From positions 55,509 through 119,508 of the forward strand of contig NZ_JAIEUL010000014.1 of the NCBI RefSeq assembly GCF_019599185.1: a stretch of DNA of 64,000 nucleotides, written 5' to 3'. The translations under genes were made by a program, and so were the position numbers. Origin of the DNA: Cryobacterium inferilacus. Its GTDB lineage: Bacteria; Actinomycetota; Actinomycetes; Actinomycetales; Microbacteriaceae. Positions 7,957-17,318 of this stretch are shown here, one piece after another; within the stretch, counting starts at the first letter, position 1; every line of letters begins with the position of its first letter. The notes under the pieces are model-generated. The model saw only the letters and a list, made by a program, of their open reading frames with translations. It was not told where the DNA came from and ran no database searches.

Positions 7957-8046
7957 GGCTCCTCGCGTGGCGCTATCTCAGCCAACTCCCCCAGGACGGA
8001 AACGTAGCAAGGGTAACTGGGCTCTGGTGGGTGCGCGAGGAGTTTT
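7957..8046 (+). ncRNA. ffs: Signal recognition particle RNA, small bacterial type
   Basis: The conserved domain IV is visible: CCCCCAGGACGGAAACGTAG followed by CAAGGGTAAC (about 7988-8017), with a GGAA-type tetraloop and the asymmetric internal loop that binds Ffh. The ends close a terminal helix, CTCCTCGCG (7959-7967) with CGCGAGGAG (8034-8042), followed by TTTTACTTT as a transcription stop. Length of about 90 nt fits the short 4.5S type found in many Actinobacteria. It would guide co-translational membrane targeting with Ffh and FtsY. End points are estimates from the helix and the U-rich tail. Confidence 0.88.
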
Positions 8047-8082
8047 ACTTTGCCCGGATGCGCCCGCGCCGGCGCCCGCGCC

Positions 8083-8144
8083 GTCCCGGCGAACCGCGCC
8101 CGCGCCGCCCCGGCGAACCGCGCCCGCGCCGCCCCGGCGAACCG
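8083..8144. repeat. 24-bp GC-rich tandem repeat
   Basis: A 24-bp unit containing CCCGGCGAACCGCGCCCGCG is repeated about 2.6 times (8083-8106, 8107-8130, then a partial copy), preceded by a further GCGCCCGCGCC. It lies between ffs and the phosphoketolase gene. The rest of 8047-8260 shows only a possible -10 (TAGACT, 8213-8218) for the downstream operon and a short hairpin GGGAC-CAAC-GTCCC at 8176-8189. Confidence 0.75.
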
Positions 8145-8260
8145 GCCAGACCATCTCCCCAACTGTTCACTTGTCGGGACCAACGTCCCCCGCGCATCCA
8201 GTGGTCCGCTCCTAGACTTGGACGGCGCTACGAGCGCCAACAGAACATTTGGAGACCGCG

Positions 8261-10732
8261 ATGGAACATGCCGCTGACACCACCACATTCACCTGGCCCA
8301 GCCGCCTCCCGCACGCGCTGAGCGCCGAAGCTCTCGCCAGCGTCGACGCCTGGTGGAGGGCCGCGAACTACCTCTCGGTGGGTCAGATCTACCTGCTCGA
8401 CAACCCGCTGTTGCGCCGGCCCCTGCAGAAGGCGCACATCAAGCCGCGCCTGCTCGGCCACTGGGGAACCACCCCCGGCCTCAACTTCCTCTACGCGCAC
8501 CTCAACCGGGTCATCCGTGAGCGCGACATCAGCACCCTTTACATCACCGGCCCCGGCCACGGCGGGCCCGGCATGGTCGCCAACGCCTACCTCGACGGCA
8601 CCTACTCCGAGATCTACTCCGGCATCGACCAGTCCGAGAGCGGCATCAAGGGCCTGTTCCGCCAGTTCTCCTTCCCCGGCGGCATCCCCAGCCACGCCTC
8701 ACCGGAGACCCCCGGTTCGATCCACGAGGGCGGTGAGCTCGGCTACGCGCTCAGCCACGCCTACGGTGCCGCGTTCGACAACCCCGACCTGCTCGTCGCA
8801 GCCGTCGTCGGCGACGGCGAGGCCGAAACCGGCCCGCTGGCCACCAGCTGGCACTCCAACAAGTTCGTCGACCCGCTGCAGGATGGCGTTGTGCTGCCGA
8901 TCCTGCACCTCAACGGCTACAAGATCGCCAACCCCACCATCCTCGCCCGCATCCCCGAGAGCGAACTGCTCGAGCTGATGCGCGGCTACGGCCACAACCC
9001 GCACATCGTCTCCGGCGGTTTCGACGGCGAAGACCCCCTCGCGGTGCACCAGCGCATGGCACAGACCATGGACGAGGTGCTCAACGAGATCGCCGCGATC
9101 AAGCGCGCCGCCCTCGCCGGCGACACCAACCGGCCGCGCTGGCCGATGATCATCCTGCGCACCCCCAAGGGCTGGACCTGCCCGCCCGTCATCGACGGTG
9201 TGCAGGTCGAGGACTCCTGGCGTTCGCACCAGGTTCCGCTGGTCAACGCCCGCGACACCCAGTCGCACACCGACGTGCTCGAGTCCTGGCTGAAGAGCTA
9301 CCGGCCGGAGGAGCTCTTCGACGAGGCTGGCGCTCCCGCCGCCCACATCAGCGCACTCGCCCCGCACGGCGACCTGCGCATGAGCGCCAACCCGGTCGCC
9401 AACGGCGGCCTGCTGCGCCGCGACCTCAGGCTGCCCGACTTCCGTGAGTACGCGGTGGATGTGCCGTCCCCCGGCGCCACCGTCGACGAGGCCACCAAGG
9501 TGCTCGGCATCTGGATGGCCGACGTCATCCGGCAGAACCCCGACAACTTCCGCATCTTCGGACCGGACGAGACCGCGTCCAACCGGCTCGCGCCATCCGT
9601 CTACGCCGCCACCGACAAGCAGTGGAACGCCGAGTTCGTGCCGGGCGACACCAACCTCGCCCGCGGCGGCCGGGTGATGGAGATGCTCAGCGAGCACCAG
9701 TGCCAGGGCTGGCTCGAGGGCTATCTGCTCACCGGCCGGCACGGTGTCTTCAACTGTTACGAAGCGTTCATCCACATCATCGACTCGATGTTCAACCAGC
9801 ACGCCAAGTGGCTCAAGGTCACCAGGGAGATCCCGTGGCGCCGCTCCATCTCCAGCCTGAACTACCTGCTCTCCTCGCACGTCTGGCGCCAGGACCACAA
9901 CGGCTTCAGCCACCAGGACCCGGGCTTCATCGACCACGTCGTGAACAAGAGCGCCGACGTCGTACGGGTGTACCTGCCGTTCGACGCCAACACGCTGCTC
10001 TCCATCTACGACCACTGCCTGCGCAGCGTCGACTACGTCAACGTGGTCGTGGCCGGCAAGCAGCCCGCGCCGAACTGGCTCACCATGGACCAGGCCGTCG
10101 CGCACTGCGAACGGGGCCTGGGCATCTTCGAGTGGGCCGGCACCGAGACGCCGGGCACCGAACCCGACGTGGTGCTCGCCGCCGCCGGTGAGGTGCCCAC
10201 CCTCGAGGTGCTCGCCGCCGCGAAGATCCTGCGCGAGGCCATGCCCGACCTCAGCGTGCGCGTGGTCAACGTGGTCGACCTGATGCGCCTGCAGAGCGAG
10301 GACGACCACCCGCACGGCCTGAGCGACCGCGAGTTCGACGCCTACTTCACCGCGGACAAGCCGATTGTCTTCGCGTACCACGGCTACCCGTGGCTGATCC
10401 ACCGGCTCACCTACAAGCGCCACGGCCACTCCAACCTGCACGCCCGCGGCTATAAGGAGAACGGCACCACGACCACGCCGTTCGACATGGTCATGCTCAA
10501 CGACCTCGACCGGTACCACCTGGTGATGGATGTCATCGACCGGGTACCCGGACTCGGCGCCCGCGCCGGCCTGCTGCGTCAGCAGATGCAGGACGCCAGA
10601 CTGCGTGCCCGCCAGTACACCCGTGACCACGGCGAAGACATCCCCGAGGTCACCGACTGGGTATGGGCTGGGAACGATGCCGAGGCAGCCGCCGCGCGCG
10701 CATCCGACACCACCGGCGGGGATAACGTATAA
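8261..10732 (+). CDS. xfp: Phosphoketolase (xylulose-5-P/fructose-6-P)
   Basis: The 823-aa enzyme uses thiamine diphosphate to split xylulose 5-phosphate or fructose 6-phosphate with phosphate, giving acetyl phosphate plus glyceraldehyde 3-phosphate or erythrose 4-phosphate. Family landmarks include [18 protein letters not shown] (about 68-85), [19 protein letters not shown] (about 98-116), GDGEAETGP (about 185-193, the ThDP/Mg part) and [11 protein letters not shown] (about 494). Length is typical (about 800). ATG at 8261 has GGAG 7 nt upstream. The next gene starts 2 nt after the stop, so acetyl phosphate made here feeds Pta and AckA. Confidence 0.95.
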   Translation: MEHAADTTTFTWPSRLPHALSAEALASVDAWWRAANYLSVGQIYLLDNPLLRRPLQKAHIKPRLLGHWGTTPGLNFLYAHLNRVIRERDISTLYITGPGHGGPGMVANAYLDGTYSEIYSGIDQSESGIKGLFRQFSFPGGIPSHASPETPGSIHEGGELGYALSHAYGAAFDNPDLLVAAVVGDGEAETGPLATSWHSNKFVDPLQDGVVLPILHLNGYKIANPTILARIPESELLELMRGYGHNPHIVSGGFDGEDPLAVHQRMAQTMDEVLNEIAAIKRAALAGDTNRPRWPMIILRTPKGWTCPPVIDGVQVEDSWRSHQVPLVNARDTQSHTDVLESWLKSYRPEELFDEAGAPAAHISALAPHGDLRMSANPVANGGLLRRDLRLPDFREYAVDVPSPGATVDEATKVLGIWMADVIRQNPDNFRIFGPDETASNRLAPSVYAATDKQWNAEFVPGDTNLARGGRVMEMLSEHQCQGWLEGYLLTGRHGVFNCYEAFIHIIDSMFNQHAKWLKVTREIPWRRSISSLNYLLSSHVWRQDHNGFSHQDPGFIDHVVNKSADVVRVYLPFDANTLLSIYDHCLRSVDYVNVVVAGKQPAPNWLTMDQAVAHCERGLGIFEWAGTETPGTEPDVVLAAAGEVPTLEVLAAAKILREAMPDLSVRVVNVVDLMRLQSEDDHPHGLSDREFDAYFTADKPIVFAYHGYPWLIHRLTYKRHGHSNLHARGYKENGTTTTPFDMVMLNDLDRYHLVMDVIDRVPGLGARAGLLRQQMQDARLRARQYTRDHGEDIPEVTDWVWAGNDAEAAAARASDTTGGDNV

Positions 10733-10734
10733 CC

Positions 10735-12951
10735 GTGGCTCGAAGCATTTACATCACCTCCGCCGAGGGAAATACCGGCAAATCTACTATCGCACTCGGC
10801 GTTCTCGACACCCTGTTGCACTCCATCGAGCGGGTGGGCGTCTTCCGCCCCATCGCCCGCTCCAAGCACAAGCCCGACTACGTGCTCGAGCTGCTGCTCA
10901 CCCACCTGCAGGCCCGTAAACCCGTGGGCACGCACACGGCGGCGCAGCCCGCGCTCAGTTACGACGAGTGCGTTGGCGTCACCTACGACGACGTGCACGC
11001 CGACCCGGATGCCGCGCTGGCTCGCATCGTGGCCCGCTACAAGGCAGTCGAAGCGCAGTGCGACGCCGTGGTGGTCATCGGCAGCGACTTCACCGACGTC
11101 GGCAGCCCCACCGAACTGGCCTACAACGCCCGCATCGCCGCGAACCTCGGCGTGCCGGTGCTGCTCGTGCTGGCCGGCCGGGTGGCCTTCGGTCAGGGCG
11201 AGGGGCTGGGCCAGAGCGACCAGCTCGGCCAGAGCGAACCGCGCACCAGTGACGACATCCGTCAGCTCACCGACGTGGCGCTCACCGAACTCGCCTCTGA
11301 GCACGTCTCGCTACTGGGTGTGGTGGTCAACCGCGCCGACCCCGAGAACCTCAGCGGCCTCATCGCCGCGGTGCGCGAGGGTGTCGACAACACCCCGCCG
11401 GCGTCGGATGCGGCGCCCACCGCCGTCGTACCCGTCTGGGCGATCCCCGAAGACGCGTTCCTCGTTGCTCCGAGCATGAAGACCATCCTCGAGGCCACCC
11501 ACGGCACCCTGGTGCAGGGCGACCCGGAGCTGCTCTCCCGTGAGGCGCTCAGCGTGGTCGTGGCCGCCATGTCGATGGTCAACGTGCTGCCCCGGCTGGC
11601 AGAGGGCGCCGTCGTCGTCATCCCCAGCGACCGCCCGGAGGTGCTCCTCGCCGCGCTGATGGCCAACTCGTCCGCGACCTTCCCGTCGCTGGCCGGTGTG
11701 GTTCTCGTCGGCGGGTTCGCGCTGCCGGAGTCGATCGAGCAGCTCATGCAGGGCCTGGCCCCGTCGGTGCCGATCATCCGCACCGACCTGGCCTCGTACG
11801 AAGCGGCGCTGCGCATCACCCACACCCGCGGCCGCCTCGCCGCCGACTCGCAGCGCAAGCACGACACCGCGCTGGCGCTGTTCGAACAGCACGTCGACGG
11901 TGCGGCCCTGCTCGACCGGCTCAAGGTGAGCCGCGCCGACGTGGTCACCCCGCTGATGTTCGAGTACACCCTGCTCGAGCGTGCCCGCCAGAACCGCATG
12001 CGCATCGTGCTGCCAGAGGGCGACGACGACCGCGTGCTGCGCGCCGCCGCCACCCTGCTGGCCCGCGACGTGGCCGACCTGATCATCCTCGGTGAGGAGT
12101 TCGAGGTGCGCTCGCGCGCCATCGGCCTGGGCCTGGACATCGCCAAGGCGAGCGTCGTCAGCCCGTTCGACGACGTGCTGCGGATGCGCTTCGCCGAGGA
12201 ATACGCCCGCCTCCGCGCCCACAAGGGCGTCACCATCGACCAGGCCCGCGACGTCGTCACCGACGTCTCGTACTTCGGCACGATGATGGTGCAGCTCGGC
12301 CTGGCCGACGGCATGGTCTCCGGCGCATCGCACACCACCGCGCACACCATCCGGCCCAGCTTCGAGATCATCAAGACCCGCCCCGGCGTGTCCGTGGTCT
12401 CCAGCGTGTTCCTGATGGCCCTGGCCGACCGGGTGCTCGTCTACGGCGACTGCGCGGTCAACCCCGACCCCACCGCCGCGCAGCTGGCCGACATCGCCAT
12501 CTCGGCGTCGGAGACGGCCGTCGAGTTCGGCATCGAGCCGCGCATCGCGATGTTGTCGTACTCCACCGGCGGGTCCGGCAGCGGCGCGGATGTCGAGAAG
12601 GTGCGGGAGGCCACCGCCATCGTGCGTGAGCGTCGCCCCGACCTCGCCGTCGAGGGTCCCATCCAGTACGACGCCGCCGCGGATGCCGCAGTGGCCGCCG
12701 CGAAGATGCCGGACTCCGCCGTTGCCGGCAAGGCGAACGTCTTCATCTTCCCCGACCTCAACACCGGGAACAACACCTACAAGGCGGTTCAGCGCAGTGC
12801 TGGCGCCGTGGCGATCGGCCCCGTCCTGCAGGGCCTGCGCAAACCCATCAACGACCTTTCCAGAGGAGCCCTCGTGCAGGACATCGTGAACACCGTGGCG
12901 ATCACCGCCATCCAGGCCGCATCGCTGGCAGCAGTCGAGGCATCCGTATGA
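10735..12951 (+). CDS. pta: Phosphate acetyltransferase, long form
   Basis: The 738-aa protein interconverts acetyl phosphate and acetyl-CoA. It has the long three-part layout: an N-terminal P-loop domain (SAEGNTGKST, residues about 6-15), a middle DRTGG-type regulatory domain (about 220-340), and the C-terminal catalytic PTA domain (from about 405, with RIVLPEGDDDRVLRAA and STGGSGSGADVEKV). The GTG start at 10735 lies 2 nt after xfp and the stop overlaps ackA by 4 nt (ATGA). A Gly/Gln repeat (GQSDQLGQSEP) at about 160 is a local oddity of the N-terminal domain. Confidence 0.95.
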   Translation: MARSIYITSAEGNTGKSTIALGVLDTLLHSIERVGVFRPIARSKHKPDYVLELLLTHLQARKPVGTHTAAQPALSYDECVGVTYDDVHADPDAALARIVARYKAVEAQCDAVVVIGSDFTDVGSPTELAYNARIAANLGVPVLLVLAGRVAFGQGEGLGQSDQLGQSEPRTSDDIRQLTDVALTELASEHVSLLGVVVNRADPENLSGLIAAVREGVDNTPPASDAAPTAVVPVWAIPEDAFLVAPSMKTILEATHGTLVQGDPELLSREALSVVVAAMSMVNVLPRLAEGAVVVIPSDRPEVLLAALMANSSATFPSLAGVVLVGGFALPESIEQLMQGLAPSVPIIRTDLASYEAALRITHTRGRLAADSQRKHDTALALFEQHVDGAALLDRLKVSRADVVTPLMFEYTLLERARQNRMRIVLPEGDDDRVLRAAATLLARDVADLIILGEEFEVRSRAIGLGLDIAKASVVSPFDDVLRMRFAEEYARLRAHKGVTIDQARDVVTDVSYFGTMMVQLGLADGMVSGASHTTAHTIRPSFEIIKTRPGVSVVSSVFLMALADRVLVYGDCAVNPDPTAAQLADIAISASETAVEFGIEPRIAMLSYSTGGSGSGADVEKVREATAIVRERRPDLAVEGPIQYDAAADAAVAAAKMPDSAVAGKANVFIFPDLNTGNNTYKAVQRSAGAVAIGPVLQGLRKPINDLSRGALVQDIVNTVAITAIQAASLAAVEASV

Positions 12952-14141
12952 CCGCCATTCTCGTCATCAACAGCGGGTCCTCGTCGTTCAAGTACCAGCT
13001 GATCGACGTCGACACCGAAACCGAACTGGCCGGCGGGCTCGTCGAGCGCATCGGGGAAAAGCTGGGCAGGGCCCGGCACACCAACGTCGCAGCCGGAGGC
13101 GAGCGTCAGGACACCAACCTGACCATCCGCGACCACACCGTCGGTTTCGCCGCGATGATCGCCGGGTTCGCCGAGCACGGACCGCAGCTGACCGAAATCG
13201 ACCTCGTCGCCGTGGGCCACCGCGTTGTGCAGGGCGGCGCCATCTTCACCGGCCCGACCGTGATCACCGACACGGTTCTTGCGCAGATCACCGAGCTTTC
13301 CGCGCTGGCCCCGCTGCATAACCCCGCACACGTTCAGGGCATCGAGGCCGGGCGGTTGAATTTCCCGTACGTGCCGCACGTCGCGGTGTTCGACACCTCG
13401 TTCCACCTCACCATGCCGGCGCCCGCGTACACCTACGCGATCGACACCGCCCTCGCCGCCAAGCACGGGATCCGCCGGTACGGTTTCCACGGCAGCTCGC
13501 ACAAGTACGTGTCGGAGGCCGCGGCCGAGTTCCTCGGGCGTCCGCTCGCCGAGCTCAAGACCATCGTGCTGCACCTCGGAAACGGCGCGTCGGCCTGCGC
13601 CGTGGACGGCGGCAAGTCGATCGATACCTCGATGGGCCTCACCCCGCTGCAGGGCCTCGTGATGGGCACCCGGTCCGGTGACATCGACCCGGCCGTGCTT
13701 TTCCACCTGCACCGCAAGGCCGGCTATTCGATCGACCAGCTCGACGAACTGCTGAACAAGAAGAGCGGCATGCTCGGACTCACCGGCAACGGTGACATGC
13801 GCGACGTGGAGGTGGCAGCCCTGGCCGGCGACGCCATCGCGCAGGCCGCCCTCGACGTGTATTACCACCGCATCCGGGGCTACGTGGGCAACTACATGGC
13901 CCAGCTGGGCGGACTTGACGTGATCGTCTTCACGGCGGGAGTGGGAGAGAATTCCGGTGTCATCCGTGAGCGGGCGCTGGAGGGCCTCGAGGGCCTCGGC
14001 ATCCAGGTCGACCACGACCGCAACTACGCGTTCTCGCGTGGCGCACGCGTCATCTCGACGGATGCCTCCCGCGTCACGGTGCTCGTCATCCCCACCAACG
14101 AGGAACTCGAGATCGCGCGGGAGTCCCGAGCGGTCATCTAG
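12948..14141 (+). CDS. ackA: Acetate kinase
   Basis: The 397-aa enzyme transfers phosphate between acetyl phosphate and ADP. Signatures: LVINSGSSSFKYQLID at the N-terminus (phosphate-binding loop), GHRVVQGG (about 87), YGFHGSSHKYV (about 178), HLGNGAS (about 207) and FTAGVGENS (about 325). Length is usual. The start overlaps the pta stop (ATGA). As last gene of the xfp-pta-ackA operon it gives one ATP per acetyl phosphate, and a strong terminator follows about 25 nt later. Confidence 0.96.
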   Translation: MTAILVINSGSSSFKYQLIDVDTETELAGGLVERIGEKLGRARHTNVAAGGERQDTNLTIRDHTVGFAAMIAGFAEHGPQLTEIDLVAVGHRVVQGGAIFTGPTVITDTVLAQITELSALAPLHNPAHVQGIEAGRLNFPYVPHVAVFDTSFHLTMPAPAYTYAIDTALAAKHGIRRYGFHGSSHKYVSEAAAEFLGRPLAELKTIVLHLGNGASACAVDGGKSIDTSMGLTPLQGLVMGTRSGDIDPAVLFHLHRKAGYSIDQLDELLNKKSGMLGLTGNGDMRDVEVAALAGDAIAQAALDVYYHRIRGYVGNYMAQLGGLDVIVFTAGVGENSGVIRERALEGLEGLGIQVDHDRNYAFSRGARVISTDASRVTVLVIPTNEELEIARESRAVI

Positions 14142-14168
14142 CCCTCGCGTACCAACTGAGTTACCGGC

Positions 14169-14203
14169 ATCCGGCCTTCGTTCCCGAACGAAGGCCGGAT
14201 TTT
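14169..14203 (+). terminator. Rho-independent terminator of xfp-pta-ackA
   Basis: A 15-bp perfect stem, ATCCGGCCTTCGTTC with GAACGAAGGCCGGAT, closes on a 2-nt centre and is followed by TTTCG. It is placed just after the acetate kinase stop. The rest of 14204-14339 holds one dispersed repeat copy and a likely leaderless promoter. Confidence 0.85.
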
Positions 14204-14257
14204 CGTAACCCAGCCCTGCGAGTTCGGGTCCCCGCGCTGTTCGCCCCCCCCACCCGC

Positions 14258-14277
14258 TGGTCGAGCTTGTCGAGACC
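14258..14277. repeat. Dispersed repeat copy
   Basis: One copy of TGGTCGAGCTTGTCGAGACC, the same 20-mer found at about 25.5-25.9, 32.1 and 60.2-60.4 kb. It is followed by CTCGCGACGTGCGTGCACGTCGC, itself an imperfect palindrome. Confidence 0.8.
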
Positions 14278-14327
14278 TCGCGACGTGCGTGCACGTCGCA
14301 CCCCACGCGCAGGCCAACCCGCTGCGG

Positions 14328-14333
14328 TAGAGT
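14328..14333 (+). promoter_or_regulatory. Probable -10 element, leaderless yccF-like gene
   Basis: TAGAGT ends 6 nt before the GTG at 14340, with no ribosome binding site between. This matches the TAGAGT-N6-GTG layout at 1465 and 58658. Confidence 0.45.
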
Positions 14334-14339
14334 TCCCGC

Positions 14340-14744
14340 GTGCGCACGCTACTCAACCTGATCTGGCTCGTCCTCAGCGGCTTCTGGCTCTTCCTCGGCT
14401 ACCTGGCCGCGGGCATCGTGCTGTGCATCCTCATCATCACCATCCCGTGGGGCATCGCCTCCTTCCGCATCGGCATCTACGCTCTCTGGCCGTTCGGCCG
14501 CACCATCGTGGACAAGCCGTCCAGCGGTGCCTTCTCCTTCATCGGCAACGTGATCTGGGTCATCCTGGCCGGCTGGTGGCTCGCCCTGGCGCATATCGTC
14601 TCCGGCATCGCCCTCTGCGTCACCATCATCGGCATCCCGCTCGGTATCGCCGACTTCAAGATGGTGCCCATCTCCCTCGCCCCGCTCGGCAAGGAGATCG
14701 TGCCCACGGGCGGCGAGTTCGACCGCGCGCTGTCCCGGAACTGA
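14340..14744 (+). CDS. YccF domain inner-membrane protein
   Basis: The 134-aa protein carries two copies of the YccF unit, each with a hydrophobic hairpin and an IPxGIA turn: TIPWGIASFRIGIYALWPFGR (about 37-57) and GIPLGIADFKMVPISLAPLGK (about 101-121). Four membrane segments are likely. The family is conserved but functionally uncharacterised. The start is GTG at 14340, without ribosome binding site but behind a TAGAGT element. A weaker possibility is internal re-initiation, but the N-terminus MRTLLNLIWLVLSG is typical of the family. Confidence 0.9.
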   Translation: MRTLLNLIWLVLSGFWLFLGYLAAGIVLCILIITIPWGIASFRIGIYALWPFGRTIVDKPSSGAFSFIGNVIWVILAGWWLALAHIVSGIALCVTIIGIPLGIADFKMVPISLAPLGKEIVPTGGEFDRALSRN

Positions 14745-14898
14745 ACCCGCGCCACTGCAGGCGGAGATTCTCTCGACCCGCCATGTCCGGCGGCGCGGAT
14801 TGCGGCGTGCCCGAAAGTTCTCCGCCTGCCTCACAATCAATCTGAGGAAACTTCAGTACCGGGCGTGACGATGGGCCGAGTCTGCCCGTCTTTAGGGG

Positions 14899-14914
14899 GT
14901 AGCCCTATTCGGGC
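14899..14914. promoter_or_regulatory. Conserved upstream motif GTAGCCCTATTCGGGC
   Basis: This 16-mer lies 46 nt before the 14960 start, within a 215-nt gene-free stretch. A near copy with 2 extra bases (GTAGCCCTCTATTCGGGC) occurs at 57563-57580, upstream of the response regulator gene. It may be a regulator site; the evidence is only the shared sequence. Confidence 0.25.
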
Positions 14915-14959
14915 CGACGTAACCGTTCCACTCGGCACCATCGTTCGAAGGAGAACCTC

Positions 14960-15619
14960 ATGACGTCAGCGCAGAACGAACCCCGCCAGCCGCCGCCGCC
15001 CCTGGCAGCCGGCGACACCCAGCCGGCCGCCCACGCCGCCACCAGCGGCAACACCATCCGGGAAGACGTCGTCGCACGGCAGAAGGAAGAGTTCGGCGGC
15101 ATGCGCTTCTTCACCGCCTTCTTCGGCTGGCTCACCGCCACCGGGGCAGCGGTTCTGCTGACCGCGCTGGTCGCGGGCGCCGGCGCTGCCGTCGGGCTCG
15201 GCACCCAGGCCGACCCTGAGCAGACCACAGAGGCCGCGGCCGAGAACGCTGCCACCGTCGGCCTGATCGGCGCCATCGCCCTGGGTGTCGTCGTGTTCGT
15301 CGCGTACTTTTGCGGCGGGTACGTCGCCGGCCGGATGGCGCGGTTCAGCGGCGCGAAGCAGGGCATCGCCGTGTGGCTCTGGGCATTGATCGTGGCCGTG
15401 GTGCTGGCTATCGTGGGCGCCATAGCGGGCAGCCAGTTCAATATCCTCGCCAACCTGAACAGCTTCCCCCGCATCCCGGTCAACGAGGGCGACCTCGCGC
15501 TGGGCAGCATCATCACGGCTATTGCGATCGCGATCGTCAGCCTCGGTGGCGCCATCCTCGGCGGCATCGCCGGGATGCGGTACCACCGCAAGGTCGACAA
15601 GGTCGGACTCGGCAAGTAG
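14960..15619 (+). CDS. Conserved membrane protein of the stress cluster
   Basis: The 219-aa protein has a Pro/Ala-rich cytoplasmic N-terminus (1-45) with RQKEEFGG, followed by four hydrophobic segments: about 50-77, 95-120 (with CGGYVAGRMARFSG after it), 128-150 and 175-200. It ends in a basic tail (YHRKVDKVGLGK). The layout of a GGYVAGR turn after the second segment is seen in YrzE-type membrane proteins. ATG at 14960 has GAAGGAG 8-9 nt upstream. It is followed by a PRC-barrel protein gene, as often in actinobacterial stress clusters. Function is unknown. Confidence 0.72.
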   Translation: MTSAQNEPRQPPPPLAAGDTQPAAHAATSGNTIREDVVARQKEEFGGMRFFTAFFGWLTATGAAVLLTALVAGAGAAVGLGTQADPEQTTEAAAENAATVGLIGAIALGVVVFVAYFCGGYVAGRMARFSGAKQGIAVWLWALIVAVVLAIVGAIAGSQFNILANLNSFPRIPVNEGDLALGSIITAIAIAIVSLGGAILGGIAGMRYHRKVDKVGLGK

Positions 15620-15700
15620 AACCATCCTCGATCCTCATATCGATCCACCGCCCCACCATCGCCGGGCAACTCGTTCGGCGTGCAAAGCAGGAAGAGAGAA

Positions 15701-16531
15701 ATGACAATGATCAACACCAACAACATCGATTCCCTCATCGGTGCCAACGTCGTCGACACCGAAGGTCGCAAGGTCGGCACCGTCGGCCAGGTGTATCTGG
15801 AAAGCACCACCAACCAGCCCAGCTGGGTCACGGTCAAGACCGGCCTCTTCGGTACCAGCGAATCCTTCGCGCCGCTCGACAGTGCCGACTGGACGGGCGA
15901 CGAGCTGCGCATCGGTTACGACAAGAACTTCGTGAAGGACGCCCCGCGCATCGACACCGACGGCTCGCTGGAGAGCGCCGATGAAGACGCGCTCTACCGG
16001 TACTACGGCCTCAGCGGGTCCACCGTCGGCCAGAGCACCGGCACCACCGGAACCTACGACGACACCAGCCGGGACGCCACGGTCGGCGACCGCCGCACGG
16101 AGGGCTATGACACCTCCGGACCTACGACGGATGACGCGATGACCCGCTCCGAGGAGCAGCTCCGCGTTGGAAAGGAGCAGGTCGGGGCCGGCCGGGCCCG
16201 GCTGCGCAAGCACGTGGTGACGGAGAACCAGACCGTCACGGTGCCGGTGAGCCACGAAGAGGTCACCCTGGAGCGGGAACCCATCACCGAGGCGAACGTG
16301 GGCAAGGCCACCTCCGGCCCCGACCTCAGCGAGGAGGAGCACGAGGTTCAGCTCACCGAAGAGCGCGTCGTGGTGGACAAGGAGACCGTCCCGGTGGAGC
16401 GCGTGCGCCTGGGCAAGGAGACCGTCACCGAAGACCAGCGGGTCTCCGAAGACGTGCGCAAGGAAGAGATCGACTACGACGAGTCGGACATCGACCGCCA
16501 GCGCCGTCAGTCCCGCGACGACACCCTGTAG
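15701..16531 (+). CDS. PRC-barrel and DUF2382 (YsnF/AvaK) stress protein
   Basis: The 276-aa protein has an N-terminal PRC-barrel (about 8-85: IGANVVDTEGRKVGTVGQVY, then WVTVKTGLFG) and a C-terminal DUF2382 domain (about 145-255) built of repeated EE/KE strands (LRKHVVTENQTVTVPVSHEE, RVRLGKETVTEDQRVSE). This fusion is typical of general-stress proteins in Actinobacteria and Bacillus YsnF relatives. ATG at 15701 is preferred because AGGAAGAG sits 5-6 nt before it; the upstream GTG at 15680 has none. A terminator follows. The acidic linker (Ser/Thr/Asp-rich) joins the domains. Confidence 0.88.
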   Translation: MTMINTNNIDSLIGANVVDTEGRKVGTVGQVYLESTTNQPSWVTVKTGLFGTSESFAPLDSADWTGDELRIGYDKNFVKDAPRIDTDGSLESADEDALYRYYGLSGSTVGQSTGTTGTYDDTSRDATVGDRRTEGYDTSGPTTDDAMTRSEEQLRVGKEQVGAGRARLRKHVVTENQTVTVPVSHEEVTLEREPITEANVGKATSGPDLSEEEHEVQLTEERVVVDKETVPVERVRLGKETVTEDQRVSEDVRKEEIDYDESDIDRQRRQSRDDTL

Positions 16532-16561
16532 AAGGCCCGTCGAGAACCGTACCCACCACCC

Positions 16562-16599
16562 CACCGGGCCCCAGGAAACTTCCCGGGGCCCGGTGTTGT
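16562..16599 (+). terminator. Rho-independent terminator after PRC-barrel gene
   Basis: CACCGGGCCCC (16562-16572) pairs perfectly with GGGGCCCGGTG (16585-16595), with an inner GGAA/TTCC extension, followed by TTGTG. The position 30 nt after the stop fits a terminator. Confidence 0.75.
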
Positions 16600-16704
16600 G
16601 AGGGCGTTCGGGCGCCCGCGCAATTCGATCCGCCGTTCGTCATGACGTTTCCCGCCGGGACAACGTCTTACTCATAACGCTCGATAATCACGAGGAGTAC
16701 CCGT

Positions 16705-17259
16705 ATGTCATCACGCAACACTCTCGTTCGCAGCCTTCACGACGTCGGCCTGGCCGCCTGGTTCGGCGGTTCGTTGATGGGGGCGGTGGGGCTGAACAGC
16801 GCCGCGGCCTCGGTCAGCAACCCCCGGGAACGGCTCGCGGTGGCCAGCGTGGGTTGGAAGCACTGGACGCCCGTGCAGTTCGCGGCGATGATCGCGCACG
16901 GCATCGGCGGTGTGGGCCTGATCCTCGGCAACACCGAACGACTCGCCGCCCAACAGGAGGGCCGGGTCAACACCGGTGTGAAGGCGGCCCTCACGGTGGC
17001 CGCCATCGGCACCAGCATCTACTCCGGCGTCCTCGGCACGCGGATGGCCGCCAGCGGTGACGAACCCGTCGAGGGCACCACTGAGCCCACGGGCACCACC
17101 TCCGACGAGGTGGCGTCGGTGCAGAGCCAACAGCGCATCATGCAGTGGGTCACTCCCGCGATCACGCTGATCCTGATCGTGCTCGCCGCCCAACAGGGCG
17201 AACAGCAGCGCCCCGTCGCCAGCACCGGCGGCTGGTTGCAGCGACTCATCAAGCGCTGA
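16705..17259 (+). CDS. Conserved membrane protein of unknown function
   Basis: The 184-aa protein begins RNTLVRSLHDVGLAAWFGGSL, a motif of a conserved actinobacterial family of small membrane proteins, followed by hydrophobic stretches at about 14-35, 56-76, 91-112 and 148-165 and a hydrophilic Gly/Thr/Glu linker at about 115-140. No catalytic motif is seen. The leader CACGAGGAGTACCC before the start (16689-16702) is identical to the one before the SDR gene downstream (17305-17318), which suggests duplication of the translation-start region. Function is unknown. Confidence 0.75.
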   Translation: MSSRNTLVRSLHDVGLAAWFGGSLMGAVGLNSAAASVSNPRERLAVASVGWKHWTPVQFAAMIAHGIGGVGLILGNTERLAAQQEGRVNTGVKAALTVAAIGTSIYSGVLGTRMAASGDEPVEGTTEPTGTTSDEVASVQSQQRIMQWVTPAITLILIVLAAQQGEQQRPVASTGGWLQRLIKR

Positions 17260-17271
17260 GCGAAGCATTCC

Positions 17272-17298
17272 CGGCCCGGGTCATCTCGACCCGGGCCG
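17272..17298 (+). terminator. GC hairpin between membrane protein and SDR genes
   Basis: CGGCCCGGGT pairs with ACCCGGGCCG around a 7-nt loop, shortly after the stop at 17259. There is no T-run, so it may attenuate rather than end transcription. Confidence 0.35.
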
Positions 17299-17318
17299 CC
17301 ACCTCACGAGGAGTACCC

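Noticed and set aside
8041..8215. Open frame over the GC repeat coding for RRPGEPRP repeats
   Set aside because: Only repeat-derived; no start signal, and it overlaps the SRP RNA end and the promoter region of xfp.
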